Source of the DNA: Hyphomonadaceae bacterium | GTDB taxonomy: Bacteria > Pseudomonadota > Alphaproteobacteria > Caulobacterales > Aquidulcibacteraceae | Length of the DNA stretch: 64,000 nt | Direction: 5' to 3' | Assembly (NCBI GenBank): GCA_016791385.1 | Contig: JAEUMR010000010.1 | Coordinates: 19,822-83,821 of the forward strand | In this document: piece after piece, positions 34,036 to 42,729 of the stretch | Layout of the letters: the number at the start of each line of letters is the position of its first letter | Position numbering within the stretch: the stretch's first letter is position 1 | The notes under the pieces: generated by a model | The model's database searches: none | What the model saw: the letters and a program-made list of their open reading frames with translations, nothing else | Told to the model about the DNA's origin: nothing | Translations under genes and position numbers: made by a program

Positions 34036-34566
34036 ATGATGGGGGAAGAAACGTTTCATCCCGACACCCGGGCGCTGCTCGCCTACGGGCGAGCGCTCGC
34101 GGGCGTGGCCGAGCCGCCGAAGAAAGGCGGCGCCGATCAGGTGCTTGAACGCCTGTTCGTGGTCGAGCGCGCCGCCGACGGCCGCCTGCCGATCCGCACC
34201 TTCGGCGCCGAATTGGTAAAGCTGTTCGGCCGTGACCTGCGCGAGCACAATCTGGCGCACTTCTTCCTGCCGCCCGATCTGGCGCTAGTGAACGCGCTGA
34301 TCGGCGCTTCGATGGCTGCGGGTGAGCCGGGGGTCGCCCGCCTCACCGCTGAAACCAGTGAAGGGCGCAAACTCGGCGTCGAGATGCTGTTAACCCCGCT
34401 CCGCATCGACGGCTCGCAGAGCAACCGCCTGCTCGGCATGTTTCAACCCCTTGGCGGCGAACCGTTCCTGAACGGCCAGGACGTGCGCTTGCTGCGCCTG
34501 GGCTCGCTGCACCCGCCTGCCGCGAAGGCGCCAAAGGGCATGCGCCTCGTCGTGGTCAATTCCTGA
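34036..34566 (+). CDS. PAS_5-domain protein
   Basis: A 176-residue soluble protein whose central part (RLPIRTFGAELVKLFGRDL, then FFLPPDLALVNALIGASMAAGEPG) matches PAS_5, a PAS-like domain found almost only in alphaproteobacteria. The C-terminal section reads LLTPLRIDGSQSNRLLGMFQPLGG. Function of the family is unknown, with a sensory or protein-interaction role likely. Two ATGs occur in tandem (34036 and 34039). The 3' end overlaps the convergent Pr6Pr gene by 11 bp. I do not see a transmembrane helix or output domain. Confidence 0.8.
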   Translation: MMGEETFHPDTRALLAYGRALAGVAEPPKKGGADQVLERLFVVERAADGRLPIRTFGAELVKLFGRDLREHNLAHFFLPPDLALVNALIGASMAAGEPGVARLTAETSEGRKLGVEMLLTPLRIDGSQSNRLLGMFQPLGGEPFLNGQDVRLLRLGSLHPPAAKAPKGMRLVVVNS

Positions 34567-35200
34567 GCGCGTCCAAGTCCGCAGGTGACCGCTTCAGAGC
34601 CCGGCTTGCGCCGATCAGCGCAAGCGCGCCGAGCACGAACGCAATCACGAGCCCCGCCATGTTCAGCAGCACGCTCGTCCACGGCGCTTGGCTGGGGTCC
34701 ATGAAGAAGTACGGGTAATAGCCGTCGAACGCGCCGCGGCTGAGGCCATAGCCCGCATACGCAGCCGGCCACGACGCTGAGAAGAGTGCATCGCGCCAGA
34801 TCAAAAGGCCGTGCGGGCGAAGCCACCAGAATAGGACGAATAGCACTGGCACTACCTGGTGCACTGTCAGATCCGCCACCTTCTGCCATCCCTGCGGATC
34901 CCAGCGCGAGGCCAGCAGCAGATTGTAGACGATGCACACGAACAGGATCGAGGTCACCGCCATCAGTTCGACGCGCGGCGCGTTAAGGCCGCTGCGGCGC
35001 TCCGGCGCCAGCGCCGCGCGCGCCATCACCAGCGTCACCAACGTGTTGGTGAGGATGGTGAAGTAGGCGAAGTAGCGCCACACGACCGCAAGCGCGCCGT
35101 CGTGCGACATGCCCTGGTAGAGTGTGATGAATTCGAGCGCGAGCCCGAACGCGCCGATCACGGCGCCCGCCGCCGCAACCGCCCGCGCCGCGCGCGTCAC
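34556..35200 (-). CDS. Pr6Pr-family membrane protein
   Basis: A 214-residue protein with six predicted transmembrane helices. YFAYFTILTNTLVTLVMA, then WDPQGWQKVADLTVHQVVP and FDGYYPYFFMDPS are the characteristic loops of the Pr6Pr family (PR-R-W six-helix proteins), which have no known biochemical role. GTG at 35200 overlaps the stop of the GMC oxidoreductase (GTGA), so translation is coupled. The pair may be functionally linked through a membrane-associated redox substrate, but nothing else supports that. Confidence 0.8.
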   Translation of the reverse strand: MTRAARAVAAAGAVIGAFGLALEFITLYQGMSHDGALAVVWRYFAYFTILTNTLVTLVMARAALAPERRSGLNAPRVELMAVTSILFVCIVYNLLLASRWDPQGWQKVADLTVHQVVPVLFVLFWWLRPHGLLIWRDALFSASWPAAYAGYGLSRGAFDGYYPYFFMDPSQAPWTSVLLNMAGLVIAFVLGALALIGASRALKRSPADLDALRN

Positions 35201-36882
35201 ACGGCCACCTTCGCGTCTTCAGCAATCGGAGCGTGATCCTGGGGCAAGGGCGGCTTGCCACGAATGAGGTCGGACAGCTTTTCCGCAATCATGATCGTTG
35301 GCGCGTTGGTGTTGCCGCCGATCAAAGTCGGCATCACCGAAGCGTCGATCACACGCAGGCCTTTGACGCCGCGCACGCGCAATTGTTCGTCCACCGGCGC
35401 CTTGTCGTCTGCTCCCATGCGAACCGTGCCGACCGGATGATAGATCGTCTCTGCGTTGCGGCGAATCCAAGCGTCGATCTCAGCATCCGTACGCACTTGT
35501 TCGCCCGGACGCATCTCGGGGCCGCGCAGGAAGCTGAGCGCTTCCTGCCCGACGATGTCGCGAATGATGCGGACTGAATCGCGCATCGTGCGCCGATCGT
35601 TTTCCTCGGCCAGATAGCGTGGATCGATAAGCGGCGCCTCGAATGGGTTGGTGGAGGCGAGCTTCACCGTTCCGCGACTTTCCGGACGCAATTGGCAAGC
35701 GTGGATGGTGAAGCCATCACGATCGGGCTTCACGCGCGCATGATCGATCATCACTGCGTTGACAACGTGGATCTGAATGTCGGGGCGATCAAGCTCGCCG
35801 CGGGTCTTCAAGAATGCGCCGGCGTGCAGGTGATTGGTGCGGCCAGCGCCCTGCTTCGTGAACAAGTACTGAAGACCGATCATCGGCTGCTTCAGGCCCT
35901 TGGTCTTAGTGTACATCGAGATCGGCTTAGTCATCTCGTAGATGACGCAAACATCGAGGTGGTCCTGCAGGTTGCGGCCCACGTCCGGCGCATCCATCAC
36001 CACAGGCACGCCTGCCTGCTTCAACTCATCGGCCGGTCCGATCCCCGATAATTGCAAGAGTTGCGGTGATTGGAACGCACCACCGCAGACGAGCACTTCG
36101 GCGTTGGCGTAGACCTTCTGTACCGGCTTGCCCGGGCCGCCTGAAAACTCGACGCCAACCGCCTGCTTGTTCTCGATGATGAGCTTGCCGGCGTAGGCAT
36201 TGGAGATAATTTTGAGATTGGGCCGCGTCGCCACGACCGGCGCCAGATAAGCGGCCGCCGCGCTCCAGCGTTCGCCGTCGCGGATAGTCAGGTGATAGGG
36301 GCCGACGCCCTCTTGCTGGTAGCCGTTGAAGTCGCGCGTGACCGGATAGCCAGCCTGCGCGCCAGCACGGATGAACGCCTTGTACACCGGATCGCCGGGC
36401 GGTCCGCGCGAAACCCAGAGCGGCCCGCCTTCACCGTTCCACGCATCGCCGCCGTCCTCGTGGTGTTGCGCGCGCTTGAAGTAGGGCAGCACGTCGGCAT
36501 AGCCCCAGCCGGTCAGACCCATCTGGCGCCACTGATCGTAGTCGCGGGCGTGACCGCGAATGTAGATCATGCCGTTGATCGCCGACGAGCCGCCCCAGCC
36601 GCGGCCGCGCGGCTGATAGAGACGGCGGTTGTCGAGGAATTGCTGCGGGACGGTTTCGAAGCCCCAGTTGAACTGGCCCTTGGTGCTGATGAGGTTGCCG
36701 ACGCCCGCCGGCATGCGCACGAGCAGCGAGTTGTTGCGCCCGCCCGCTTCAAGAAGCGCCACGGTCACGTTCGGATCTTCGCTCAGCCGGCTTGCCAGCA
36801 CGCAGCCCGCGCTGCCCGCGCCGACGATCACGTAATCGAACTTCGCTCCGCTCTCGATCTCGGCCACGTTCCGCTCCCGCAT
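35197..36882 (-). CDS. GMC oxidoreductase, choline/alcohol dehydrogenase-like
   Basis: A 561-residue flavoprotein. FDYVIVGAGSAGCVLASRL is the FAD site, GRGWGGSSAINGMIYIRGHA the first GMC signature, LLQLSGIGP the second, and YHPVGTVRMG with GNTNAPTIMIAEK closes the catalytic domain. It resembles choline dehydrogenase and long-chain alcohol dehydrogenases; the substrate is not determinable. ATG 36882 is chosen because the upstream extension to 36966 is not family-like. It is a conventional GMC enzyme without the cysteine cluster of the one at 5284. Confidence 0.9.
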   Translation of the reverse strand: MRERNVAEIESGAKFDYVIVGAGSAGCVLASRLSEDPNVTVALLEAGGRNNSLLVRMPAGVGNLISTKGQFNWGFETVPQQFLDNRRLYQPRGRGWGGSSAINGMIYIRGHARDYDQWRQMGLTGWGYADVLPYFKRAQHHEDGGDAWNGEGGPLWVSRGPPGDPVYKAFIRAGAQAGYPVTRDFNGYQQEGVGPYHLTIRDGERWSAAAAYLAPVVATRPNLKIISNAYAGKLIIENKQAVGVEFSGGPGKPVQKVYANAEVLVCGGAFQSPQLLQLSGIGPADELKQAGVPVVMDAPDVGRNLQDHLDVCVIYEMTKPISMYTKTKGLKQPMIGLQYLFTKQGAGRTNHLHAGAFLKTRGELDRPDIQIHVVNAVMIDHARVKPDRDGFTIHACQLRPESRGTVKLASTNPFEAPLIDPRYLAEENDRRTMRDSVRIIRDIVGQEALSFLRGPEMRPGEQVRTDAEIDAWIRRNAETIYHPVGTVRMGADDKAPVDEQLRVRGVKGLRVIDASVMPTLIGGNTNAPTIMIAEKLSDLIRGKPPLPQDHAPIAEDAKVAV

Positions 36883-37009
36883 ACTTCTTGTGGTTTTGCA
36901 GCGCCCAAGGCGTAACAGACCTGGGCGGGCGTGGTCGAGCCTGACGCCCCGGCGCCTCCCTGCCAAAGCTTAAGCGAAAGTTTACGATGAAGCAGGCATT
37001 AGCGCTGTC

Positions 37010-37633
37010 ATGGCGCTACCTGCCCGGAATCAGGACTTCGCGGCTGCGGCCCGCCGGCTCAAGGCGGTGCAGGTCAAGCTGCGTGAACGCCGCCGCTTCC
37101 GGCGGACTCCGTTAACGGTTGGCGGGCGTATGCTCGACCCACTCGGGCGCGAGCACGATTGCCGCACCGCCGACATGTCTCCGGGGGACGTTCGCATTGT
37201 GGCCGAGATCGAACCGCGGGTCGGCGATCGGGTCGTGCTTTACCTTGAGGGTTTTGGCCGCCTCTCCGGCTGTGTCGCCCGGCGCTGCGGAGAAGGCGAA
37301 GTCGCCGTTATCTTCGACTTTAGCACCCACAAGCGCGAAAAGCTGGCCGAGCAGCTAATGCTGTCGATGAACAAACACCTCGGCGTCGAGGCGCCGCAGC
37401 GGCATGTCAGCGAAGGCGCCCAGTTCGTCCCGCTGGAATTCGAGACCGGCGAGACCTTTGACGGTGAAGTGCTCGACTTCTCGCTCGCAGGCATCACCAT
37501 CCGCTCCAACCGGCCCCCGCCGCTGATCGGCATGTGGGTGCGCGTCGGTAACGTTTACGGACGCGTCGCCCGCATTATCGATGGTGGCTTTGCCATCGAT
37601 CTAGAGCCCCGCAACAAGCCGGCCGAAGACTAG
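37010..37633 (+). CDS. PilZ-domain protein, possibly with two PilZ-like halves
   Basis: 207 residues. RERRRFRRTPLTVGGRMLD with CRTADMSPGDVRI gives the RxxxR and D/NxSxxG-like c-di-GMP-binding pattern, with the last Gly position altered to Asp-Val, in the first half. The second half (FVPLEFETGETFDGEVLDFS, then LAGITIRSNRPPPLIGMWVRVG) repeats the beta-barrel pattern without the arginine motif. PilZ proteins read cyclic-di-GMP to control motility, surface attachment or polysaccharide. A link to the hfs-like locus is possible in function but not in location. Confidence 0.78.
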   Translation: MALPARNQDFAAAARRLKAVQVKLRERRRFRRTPLTVGGRMLDPLGREHDCRTADMSPGDVRIVAEIEPRVGDRVVLYLEGFGRLSGCVARRCGEGEVAVIFDFSTHKREKLAEQLMLSMNKHLGVEAPQRHVSEGAQFVPLEFETGETFDGEVLDFSLAGITIRSNRPPPLIGMWVRVGNVYGRVARIIDGGFAIDLEPRNKPAED

Positions 37634-37713
37634 AACGCCCCGGCACGGCGATTGCACCCGTCCTGTTTCGTCGGTGGCGCGAATAGCGCCGCCGTATCGG
37701 AACGGAGCAAGAC

Positions 37714-38241
37714 GTGAGCGACGCAGCCCCCATTCAGCTTCCAACCGCCAAGCGGTGGTGGGTGCAGGTGCGCGGCAAGCCTTACGGCCCGTACACCTCA
37801 GAACAGCTGAGCGGCTTCATTAACGAAGGCCGCGTTCGCCCGAGCACTCAGGTCTCGGATGCGGAAGACGGCGTCTGGATCGAGGCGCGCCGCGTGATCG
37901 GTCTGTCGCACGCTTTCCGCACCGATCCGGCCAACGACAGCGCCGAAGCGGCCAATGTGTTCGTGCACGCCGAGATCTTCTCGGGCTCGTGGCAGTCCTT
38001 CATGGCCGCACTTGAGAGCATGGGCTCGGTCTGCGACCTCGCCCCGGGCCTATGGCTGGTGCGCACGCGCTTCTCGGCTGGCGTCATCCGCAACACGCTT
38101 TCGCAAACGCTCGAACGCGGCGACCGCTTCGTTGTGATCGACGCCACACGCGATCGCTTGGCCTGGTTCAATCTCGGCCCCGAGATCGACGTGAAGATCA
38201 CCAAGGTGTGGAACACTGCGCTGCGCCCTGAGCAGCGCTAA
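37714..38241 (+). CDS. GYF_2 (DUF4339) domain protein
   Basis: 175 residues. RWWVQVRGKPYGPYTSEQLS with INEGRVRPSTQVSDAEDGVW is a GYF_2 domain, a small fold thought to bind proline-rich or membrane partners and usually found at the terminus of bacterial membrane proteins. The C-terminal 100 residues are soluble and not recognised; WFNLGPEIDVKIT near the end is well formed. It has no transmembrane helix. The gene follows the PilZ gene by about 80 bp and its stop overlaps the nitronate monooxygenase stop. Confidence 0.75.
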   Translation: MSDAAPIQLPTAKRWWVQVRGKPYGPYTSEQLSGFINEGRVRPSTQVSDAEDGVWIEARRVIGLSHAFRTDPANDSAEAANVFVHAEIFSGSWQSFMAALESMGSVCDLAPGLWLVRTRFSAGVIRNTLSQTLERGDRFVVIDATRDRLAWFNLGPEIDVKITKVWNTALRPEQR

Positions 38242-39380
38242 CCTTCGACAAGCTTCGCCAGCCGTTCATACGCGCGCAGGAAGTCCTCTTTGAATTCCTG
38301 CACCACCGCGCCGGTGGAGAGCGGCTCGTTCATCAGCCCGACACCTTGGCCGACCCAATAGGTCGCGAGTTCTTTCGCGCCCGGGTGGCCGCCTTCGGCA
38401 AGCTTGTCGATCAGCCGCAGCGGCGGCTCGGAGATGAACGTCTGCAACGGCATCGGCAGCGGCTTGGGCGCTTCGTCCGACTCCCACGCATCGGTCCACG
38501 TGGACCGCAATTGCCGCGATGGCTTTCCCGTCCGTGAGCGCGAACGCACGGTGTCGCGCGATGTCGCTGCAAGCATTTTTTCCTTCACCGCCGGGCTCGT
38601 TTCCGCCTCGGGCGTGGTCAGCCACACCGAGCCGCACCACGCGCCATCGGCCCCCATTGCCATCGCCGCTGCCATCTGCGCGCCGGTGACGATGCCGCCT
38701 GCCGCCAGTACTGGCGTGTCGATGCCGGCGGCACGCAGCGTCCGCACCACTTCCGGCACCAACACCATCGTCGACACCTCGCCGCAATGGCCGCCCGCTT
38801 CGGTGCCCGCTGCGATGATGATGTCGACGCCTGCTTGCGCCTGCGCCAGCGCGTGCTCACGCGCGCCGACCAGCGCGGCGACCGCCACACCATGCTTCTT
38901 GCCCAGTTCGATCATGAGCGGCGGGGGAGTGCCGAGCGCGTTGGCGATCAGCTTGATTGGATACTGAAACGCAATGTCGAGCGTAGACGCACCCGCATCG
39001 GCGAGATTGCGGGCAAAGCCGCCAGCGCCCTTGCGTAGCTCCTCCAGCGCTCCAGCGTCGACGCCGTGCTTGGTGAGAATGCTGGCGGCGAAGTCGCGGT
39101 GTTGCTGAGGCAGCATGTCGACAAGTTGATCGACACTCGCGCTCGCGCCTTTGCCCTCATATTTGTTCGGCACGATCAGATCGACGCCATAGGGCTTGCC
39201 GCCCGCATGCGCCTCGATCCAATCGAGTTCCTCGCGCAAGCGCTCAGCCGAATAGCCTGCGACGCCGAGGACGCCCATGCCACCCGCCTTGGAGACGGCG
39301 GCGACGACGTCGCGGCAATGCGAAAACGCAAACAGCGGAAACTCGATGCCGAGGCGCCGGCAGAGCGGGGTATTCATCAT
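38238..39380 (-). CDS. Nitronate monooxygenase / NPD-family flavoprotein
   Basis: A 380-residue FMN-dependent TIM-barrel protein. CRRLGIEFPLFAFSHCRDVVAAVSKAGGMGVLG opens the barrel; AQAGVDIIIAAGTEAGGHCGEVSTMVLVPEVV (quoted in part) carries the GTEAGGH catalytic/FMN loop, and VLAAGGIVTGAQMAAAMAMGADGAWCGS the phosphate site. Members oxidise alkyl nitronates or act as enoyl-reductase-like flavoproteins. GAGGAG lies about ten bases before the tandem ATGs. The gene is convergent with the GYF_2 gene and 37 bp downstream of the M23 peptidase on the same strand. Confidence 0.88.
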   Translation of the reverse strand: MMNTPLCRRLGIEFPLFAFSHCRDVVAAVSKAGGMGVLGVAGYSAERLREELDWIEAHAGGKPYGVDLIVPNKYEGKGASASVDQLVDMLPQQHRDFAASILTKHGVDAGALEELRKGAGGFARNLADAGASTLDIAFQYPIKLIANALGTPPPLMIELGKKHGVAVAALVGAREHALAQAQAGVDIIIAAGTEAGGHCGEVSTMVLVPEVVRTLRAAGIDTPVLAAGGIVTGAQMAAAMAMGADGAWCGSVWLTTPEAETSPAVKEKMLAATSRDTVRSRSRTGKPSRQLRSTWTDAWESDEAPKPLPMPLQTFISEPPLRLIDKLAEGGHPGAKELATYWVGQGVGLMNEPLSTGAVVQEFKEDFLRAYERLAKLVEG

Positions 39381-39416
39381 GGGCGAGTGCTCCTCGCGCC
39401 GATGCTACACGCCAGA

Positions 39417-40007
39417 TCAGCCCGGCGTCTGCCCTGACCTCAGGTGAGGATAGGGATCAATCGCACGCGCCGTCCACCAGCGGCGGGCCTGGCTGACGCG
39501 CTGAATCTCGAAATGAAGGTGCGGCACGGGTGCATTGCCGCTCATACCGACATAACCGATGATCTCGCCCTGCCGCACGCGCTGACCTTCGCGTAGCCCC
39601 GCCGCGCGCGCGTTGAGGTGAGCGTAGTAGAAAACGGTGCGCCGGGTCGCGTCGAACTGATAGATGCCGACCCCGCCCAGCTCGCTATCCTGAAAACGCG
39701 CGATCCGGCCATCGCTTGCCGCCAGCACCGCTGTTCCCAGCGGCGCCATGATATCGATGCCCTGATGCGCCCGCCCTTCGCTCCGCGGCGCCCCGTAAGT
39801 GTCGACCAGTTCGCGCGTCTCAACGCCTGCGACCGGTATGATCAAGCTGCGTCCGCTCGGCAGCACCTTCTCACGCACGGTCAGGCTTTTTGCGTCCTTC
39901 GTGCCGTGGGCGGGCGCCGAAGCGCTGTCGACAGCCACCATGCCCGCGCACACCAGGAGAGCCGCGCCGGCGACGAACGGTCCGAATATGGTGCGAGGCA
40001 TCCGCAT
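39417..40007 (-). CDS. M23 (LytM-type) metallopeptidase
   Basis: 196 residues with an uncleaved or cleavable N-terminal hydrophobic segment (FGPFVAGAALLVCAGMVAVD), so it is inner-membrane anchored or secreted. The C-terminal LytM domain has HQGIDIMAPLGTAVLAASDG (His and Asp zinc ligands) and HLHFEI (two His), all present, so it should be an active glycyl-glycine or DD-endopeptidase acting on peptidoglycan. Starts ATG 40007 and ATG 40001 are both possible; the frame reaches TTG 40025. Confidence 0.88.
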   Translation of the reverse strand: MRMPRTIFGPFVAGAALLVCAGMVAVDSASAPAHGTKDAKSLTVREKVLPSGRSLIIPVAGVETRELVDTYGAPRSEGRAHQGIDIMAPLGTAVLAASDGRIARFQDSELGGVGIYQFDATRRTVFYYAHLNARAAGLREGQRVRQGEIIGYVGMSGNAPVPHLHFEIQRVSQARRWWTARAIDPYPHLRSGQTPG

Positions 40008-40121
40008 GAAGCGCGCACGGGGCAAAATTCGTGCTGCGAATGCAAGAGAATTCTGCAGCTAAATGTTAACCACTGCCCGCTTCGCTCTGCGTGTTGCGCT
40101 GGAGACGCTGGAGCAAAGCCT

Positions 40122-40658
40122 TCAGGCAAGGCGGCTCGGTTTTAGGTCGCGCTTATACCGCTTCCAGTTCTCGACATAGTGCGCGGCAGACATCTGAATG
40201 ATCTGCCGCCGCTGCTCTTCGAGCGTCCGCGCAACGCGCGCGGGTGACCCCGTCACCAGCGTGCCCCCCTCGAAAGTCTTGCGCTCCGTCACCAACGCGC
40301 AAGCGCCGACGAGACAGAAATCGGGGATGTGGGCGTGATTGAGCACGGTCGCCTTGATGCCGATTAGCGCGGTGTCCCCAATCGTGCAGCCGTGCAAGGT
40401 CGCGTGATGGCCGATCGTGACGTCTTTGCCGATCGTCAGCGGCGCGCCCATATCGGTGTGCAGAATACTGCCGTCCTGAACATTGGAATTCTCGCCGACC
40501 ACGATCGGCTCGTTGTCGCCGCGCAGCACGGCGCCGAACCAGACGCTGGCGTTGCGCTTCAACACGATCTTGCCGATCAGGACAGCACTCGGCGCCACCC
40601 AAAAGGCGTTCTCGTCCTCGACCTCCAGATCGGCGTCCGCAAGCGCGTAGATCGGCAT
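40122..40658 (-). CDS. Gamma-class carbonic anhydrase-like left-handed beta-helix protein
   Basis: 178 residues of hexapeptide repeats (FWVAPSAVLIGKIVLKRNAS, VQDGSILHTDMGAPLTIGKD, VTIGHHATLHGCTIGDTALIGI). HHATLHGC with the earlier HTD provide zinc-ligand histidines in the gamma carbonic anhydrase/CaiE/YrdA family. Members hydrate CO2 or act as transferases with the same fold. It stands alone between the peptidase and phoH genes; no carboxysome or carnitine context. The start ATG 40658 is in the usual place. Confidence 0.88.
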   Translation of the reverse strand: MPIYALADADLEVEDENAFWVAPSAVLIGKIVLKRNASVWFGAVLRGDNEPIVVGENSNVQDGSILHTDMGAPLTIGKDVTIGHHATLHGCTIGDTALIGIKATVLNHAHIPDFCLVGACALVTERKTFEGGTLVTGSPARVARTLEEQRRQIIQMSAAHYVENWKRYKRDLKPSRLA

Positions 40659-40917
40659 GACTTCTGCTCCCAGGCTGAGCGATGCCTGTGCGAATTGTTT
40701 GTGACGTTCCGGCTCTTCAACGCGTCATTAACCGGTTCGGCCCCTTCATGGAACGGTTCGAGCGGGAGCTTCTGTTCGATCCGTCTCCTGGGCCTTTGGC
40801 CCGAACGTGGGGGAGTGCGTGAGCATACGGCACAGGAAGAACACCGCCGTCTCATCGCCGCCAGGCGCACCCCTAAACGACTCCGAGTCCGACATCTTCT
40901 TCGATCCCCCCGCCGCA

Positions 40918-40939
40918 GCCGCAAGGTCTGCGGCTTTTT
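40918..40939 (+). terminator. Terminator-like hairpin in the phoH leader
   Basis: GCCGCA (40918-40923) and TGCGGC (40929-40934) form a six-pair stem with a 5-nt loop and are followed at once by TTTTT. It lies only 30 bp before the phoH start and upstream of its AAGGAG ribosome site. It could end an upstream small transcript or be an attenuator for phoH. Confidence 0.55.
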
Positions 40940-40968
40940 CGTCTGCCCGCTCCAAGAAGGAGACCTCG

Positions 40969-41730
40969 ATGGCGAAGCGCAGTGTGAAGCGTCGGCACGC
41001 ACAAGGCGTGCTCAACGTTCAGGAATTTCAGCGCGATGAAAACCGCGCGCGAAATCTCCAGGTGCTCGATGGGGGCTTTCAGCCCGCCAACGACGCCCGC
41101 GAACAGCGCTTCGTAAAAACCGTGCGCCCCAAATCGAAGGGGCAAACCATCCTGATGGAGGCGATCGACAACAATCCGCTGGTGCTGGCCCTCGGCCCGG
41201 CTGGCACCGGCAAGACCTACCTCGCCATCACCAAGGCTGTGGAGGCGCTCGAAAGCGGCAAGGTTGGCCGCATCGTGTTGTCGCGGCCGGCGGTGGAAGC
41301 AGGCGAATCGCTCGGCTTCCTGCCCGGCGCGATGGAAGACAAACTCGCCCCCTACCTCAGGCCGCTCTACGATGCGCTGCAGGATCGCCTATCGCCGAAA
41401 CGCCTCAAGGCGCTGATGGCCGAGGGCCTGATCGAAATCGCGCCCGTGGGCTTCATGCGTGGACGCACGCTCAACAACGCCTTCGTCGTGATCGACGAAG
41501 CGCAGAACTGCACCTACGGGCAGATCAAGATGCTGCTGACGCGTTTAGGCTGGAGCTCAACCATGGTGGTCACGGGCGATCCGGCGCAGACGGACTTGCT
41601 CCCCGACCTTTCCGGCCTTGCTACGGTCGCCGACAAGCTCGACGCGCTCGATAACGTCGCCGTGGTGCGGCTTGGCGAAGCGGACATCGTTCGTCACCCG
41701 CTCGTCGCTTCGATGTTGGGTGTCTTGTAA
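40969..41730 (+). CDS. PhoH-family ATPase
   Basis: A 253-residue P-loop protein. GPAGTGKT (Gly76-Thr83) is Walker A, FVVIDEAQN Walker B, and MVVTGDPAQTDL sensor-like motif III; the whole is the PhoH/superfamily 1 helicase-like core. PhoH proteins are widespread ATPases linked to RNA handling or phosphate starvation; the E. coli name does not prove a phosphate role. AAGGAGACCTCG precedes ATG 40969. The frame extends upstream to GTG 40807, but that would read through the hairpin at 40918. A clear intrinsic terminator follows at 41793. Confidence 0.88.
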   Translation: MAKRSVKRRHAQGVLNVQEFQRDENRARNLQVLDGGFQPANDAREQRFVKTVRPKSKGQTILMEAIDNNPLVLALGPAGTGKTYLAITKAVEALESGKVGRIVLSRPAVEAGESLGFLPGAMEDKLAPYLRPLYDALQDRLSPKRLKALMAEGLIEIAPVGFMRGRTLNNAFVVIDEAQNCTYGQIKMLLTRLGWSSTMVVTGDPAQTDLLPDLSGLATVADKLDALDNVAVVRLGEADIVRHPLVASMLGVL

Positions 41731-41792
41731 CACGCCCGCGCGGCGCTGCGCGGGTCGCGCGCCGCGGTACTTGGGTTGGATTTTACTCTTAT

Positions 41793-41820
41793 GCCCCGGC
41801 CTCTACGCCGGGGCTTTTCT
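41793..41820 (+). terminator. Intrinsic terminator of phoH
   Basis: GCCCCGGC (41793-41800) and GCCGGGGC (41807-41814) make a perfect 8-bp stem with a 6-nt loop, followed by TTTTCTTT. The T-run reaches the stop codon of the convergent DUF3126 gene at 41821. Confidence 0.85.
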
Positions 41821-42246
41821 TTAGCCTTCGCCGTCGAGATCGATGTCGAGCACCGTCATCGTCAGCACTTGGCCTTCGTCCTCATCGACCGAAACCGTGC
41901 CGACGAATTCGTCATGCACATAGACCTCGGCGCTGTCGGTCTTGCGCGGGCGTGCGCGGACATCGAGGTCGGCGGCGTGCAGCAGGTGACGCAGCGCCGT
42001 CTGCAGGCGCGCGCGTTCTGCATCGTCGATCGGCGCATTCTTCTTGGCGCCCGCTGCGCGCGGCACCGCCAGGCTGATCGAGTAAGAGAGTTCCCCTTCG
42101 TCCTCGTCGCGCAGCAGGTCCGCGACCTTGCGGCCATCGACCAGCACGCCGGCCTCATCAGCACCGCTCGACACGACCGACACCGTGGGCGAGCCCAACA
42201 ACTTGCTCAGATAGGCGCCGAGGCGCGTGCATTCAGCTGCGTTCAC
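41821..42246 (-). CDS. DUF3126 protein with an internal tandem duplication
   Basis: 141 residues. The C-terminal half (RLQTALRHLLHAADLDVRAR, then DSAEVYVHDEFVGTVSVDEDEGQ) is the usual short alphaproteobacterial DUF3126 unit. The N-terminal half (LGAYLSKLLGSPTVSVVSSG, then AGVLVDGRKVADLLRDEDEGELSY) has the same order of a leading helix, strand, D/E-rich hairpin and terminal strand, so the protein looks like two DUF3126 copies fused. A typical family member is about 70 residues. Function unknown. It ends where the phoH terminator begins. Confidence 0.8.
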   Translation of the reverse strand: MNAAECTRLGAYLSKLLGSPTVSVVSSGADEAGVLVDGRKVADLLRDEDEGELSYSISLAVPRAAGAKKNAPIDDAERARLQTALRHLLHAADLDVRARPRKTDSAEVYVHDEFVGTVSVDEDEGQVLTMTVLDIDLDGEG

Positions 42247-42318
42247 GGGATCGCTCCTTCGCCGGCAAACTCGGCTGCGGCGGCGAAGAGGTCAAGCCGC
42301 GAAAGCGGCCTGCGGAGG

Positions 42319-42600
42319 CTAGTCGAAGTCCCAGTGGGTGGCTTCGTGACGCAAATGCCGTCCGGTTAAGAACAGCGCCACGCCCATCGCGCCGAACCCA
42401 CCCATCAGCGCCAAATAGTCCCACATCCCGTCATTGATGGAATCCATCAGCGTGAACGGGGTGTAGAGGGCGACAAAGCCGAGCGCGATGATCACCGCGA
42501 CACCCGTCTTGATCAGCACATCGCCGAAGAAATAATTGCGATCGATCTCGCCGCGGGAGCGGCGCTGCGGGTGGGCGGCGGACGGTTTCGACTTGGCCAT
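42319..42600 (-). CDS. Small two-helix membrane protein
   Basis: 93 residues. The hydrophilic, basic N-terminus (MAKSKPSAAHPQRRSRGE) is followed by two helices (IKTGVAVIIALGFVALY and LALMGGFGAMGVALFLTG). ATG 42600 is chosen because the frame upstream to 42729 is not hydrophobic and reads into the gatA tail. I do not recognise the family. It lies between gatA and the DUF3126 gene on the same strand and may be part of the gat transcript. Confidence 0.65.
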   Translation of the reverse strand: MAKSKPSAAHPQRRSRGEIDRNYFFGDVLIKTGVAVIIALGFVALYTPFTLMDSINDGMWDYLALMGGFGAMGVALFLTGRHLRHEATHWDFD

Positions 42601-42729
42601 AAAGGCGAGCTTAGCCGGATTCGCGCGCAGGCGATGGGTTGGCGCCCTGCGGTTTATCGTTCGCAAGTCGCAACGAATACACCTCCCAACGCGCCGCGCG
42701 AGCATCAGCGCGGGCGATGGGCGGCGCAC

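Noticed and set aside
40659-40917. phoH leader considered as 6S RNA, SRP RNA or tmRNA
   Set aside because: I could not find the SRP GGAAGCAGCC loop, a tmRNA T-loop or a 6S-type closing stem; only the terminator-like hairpin is clear.
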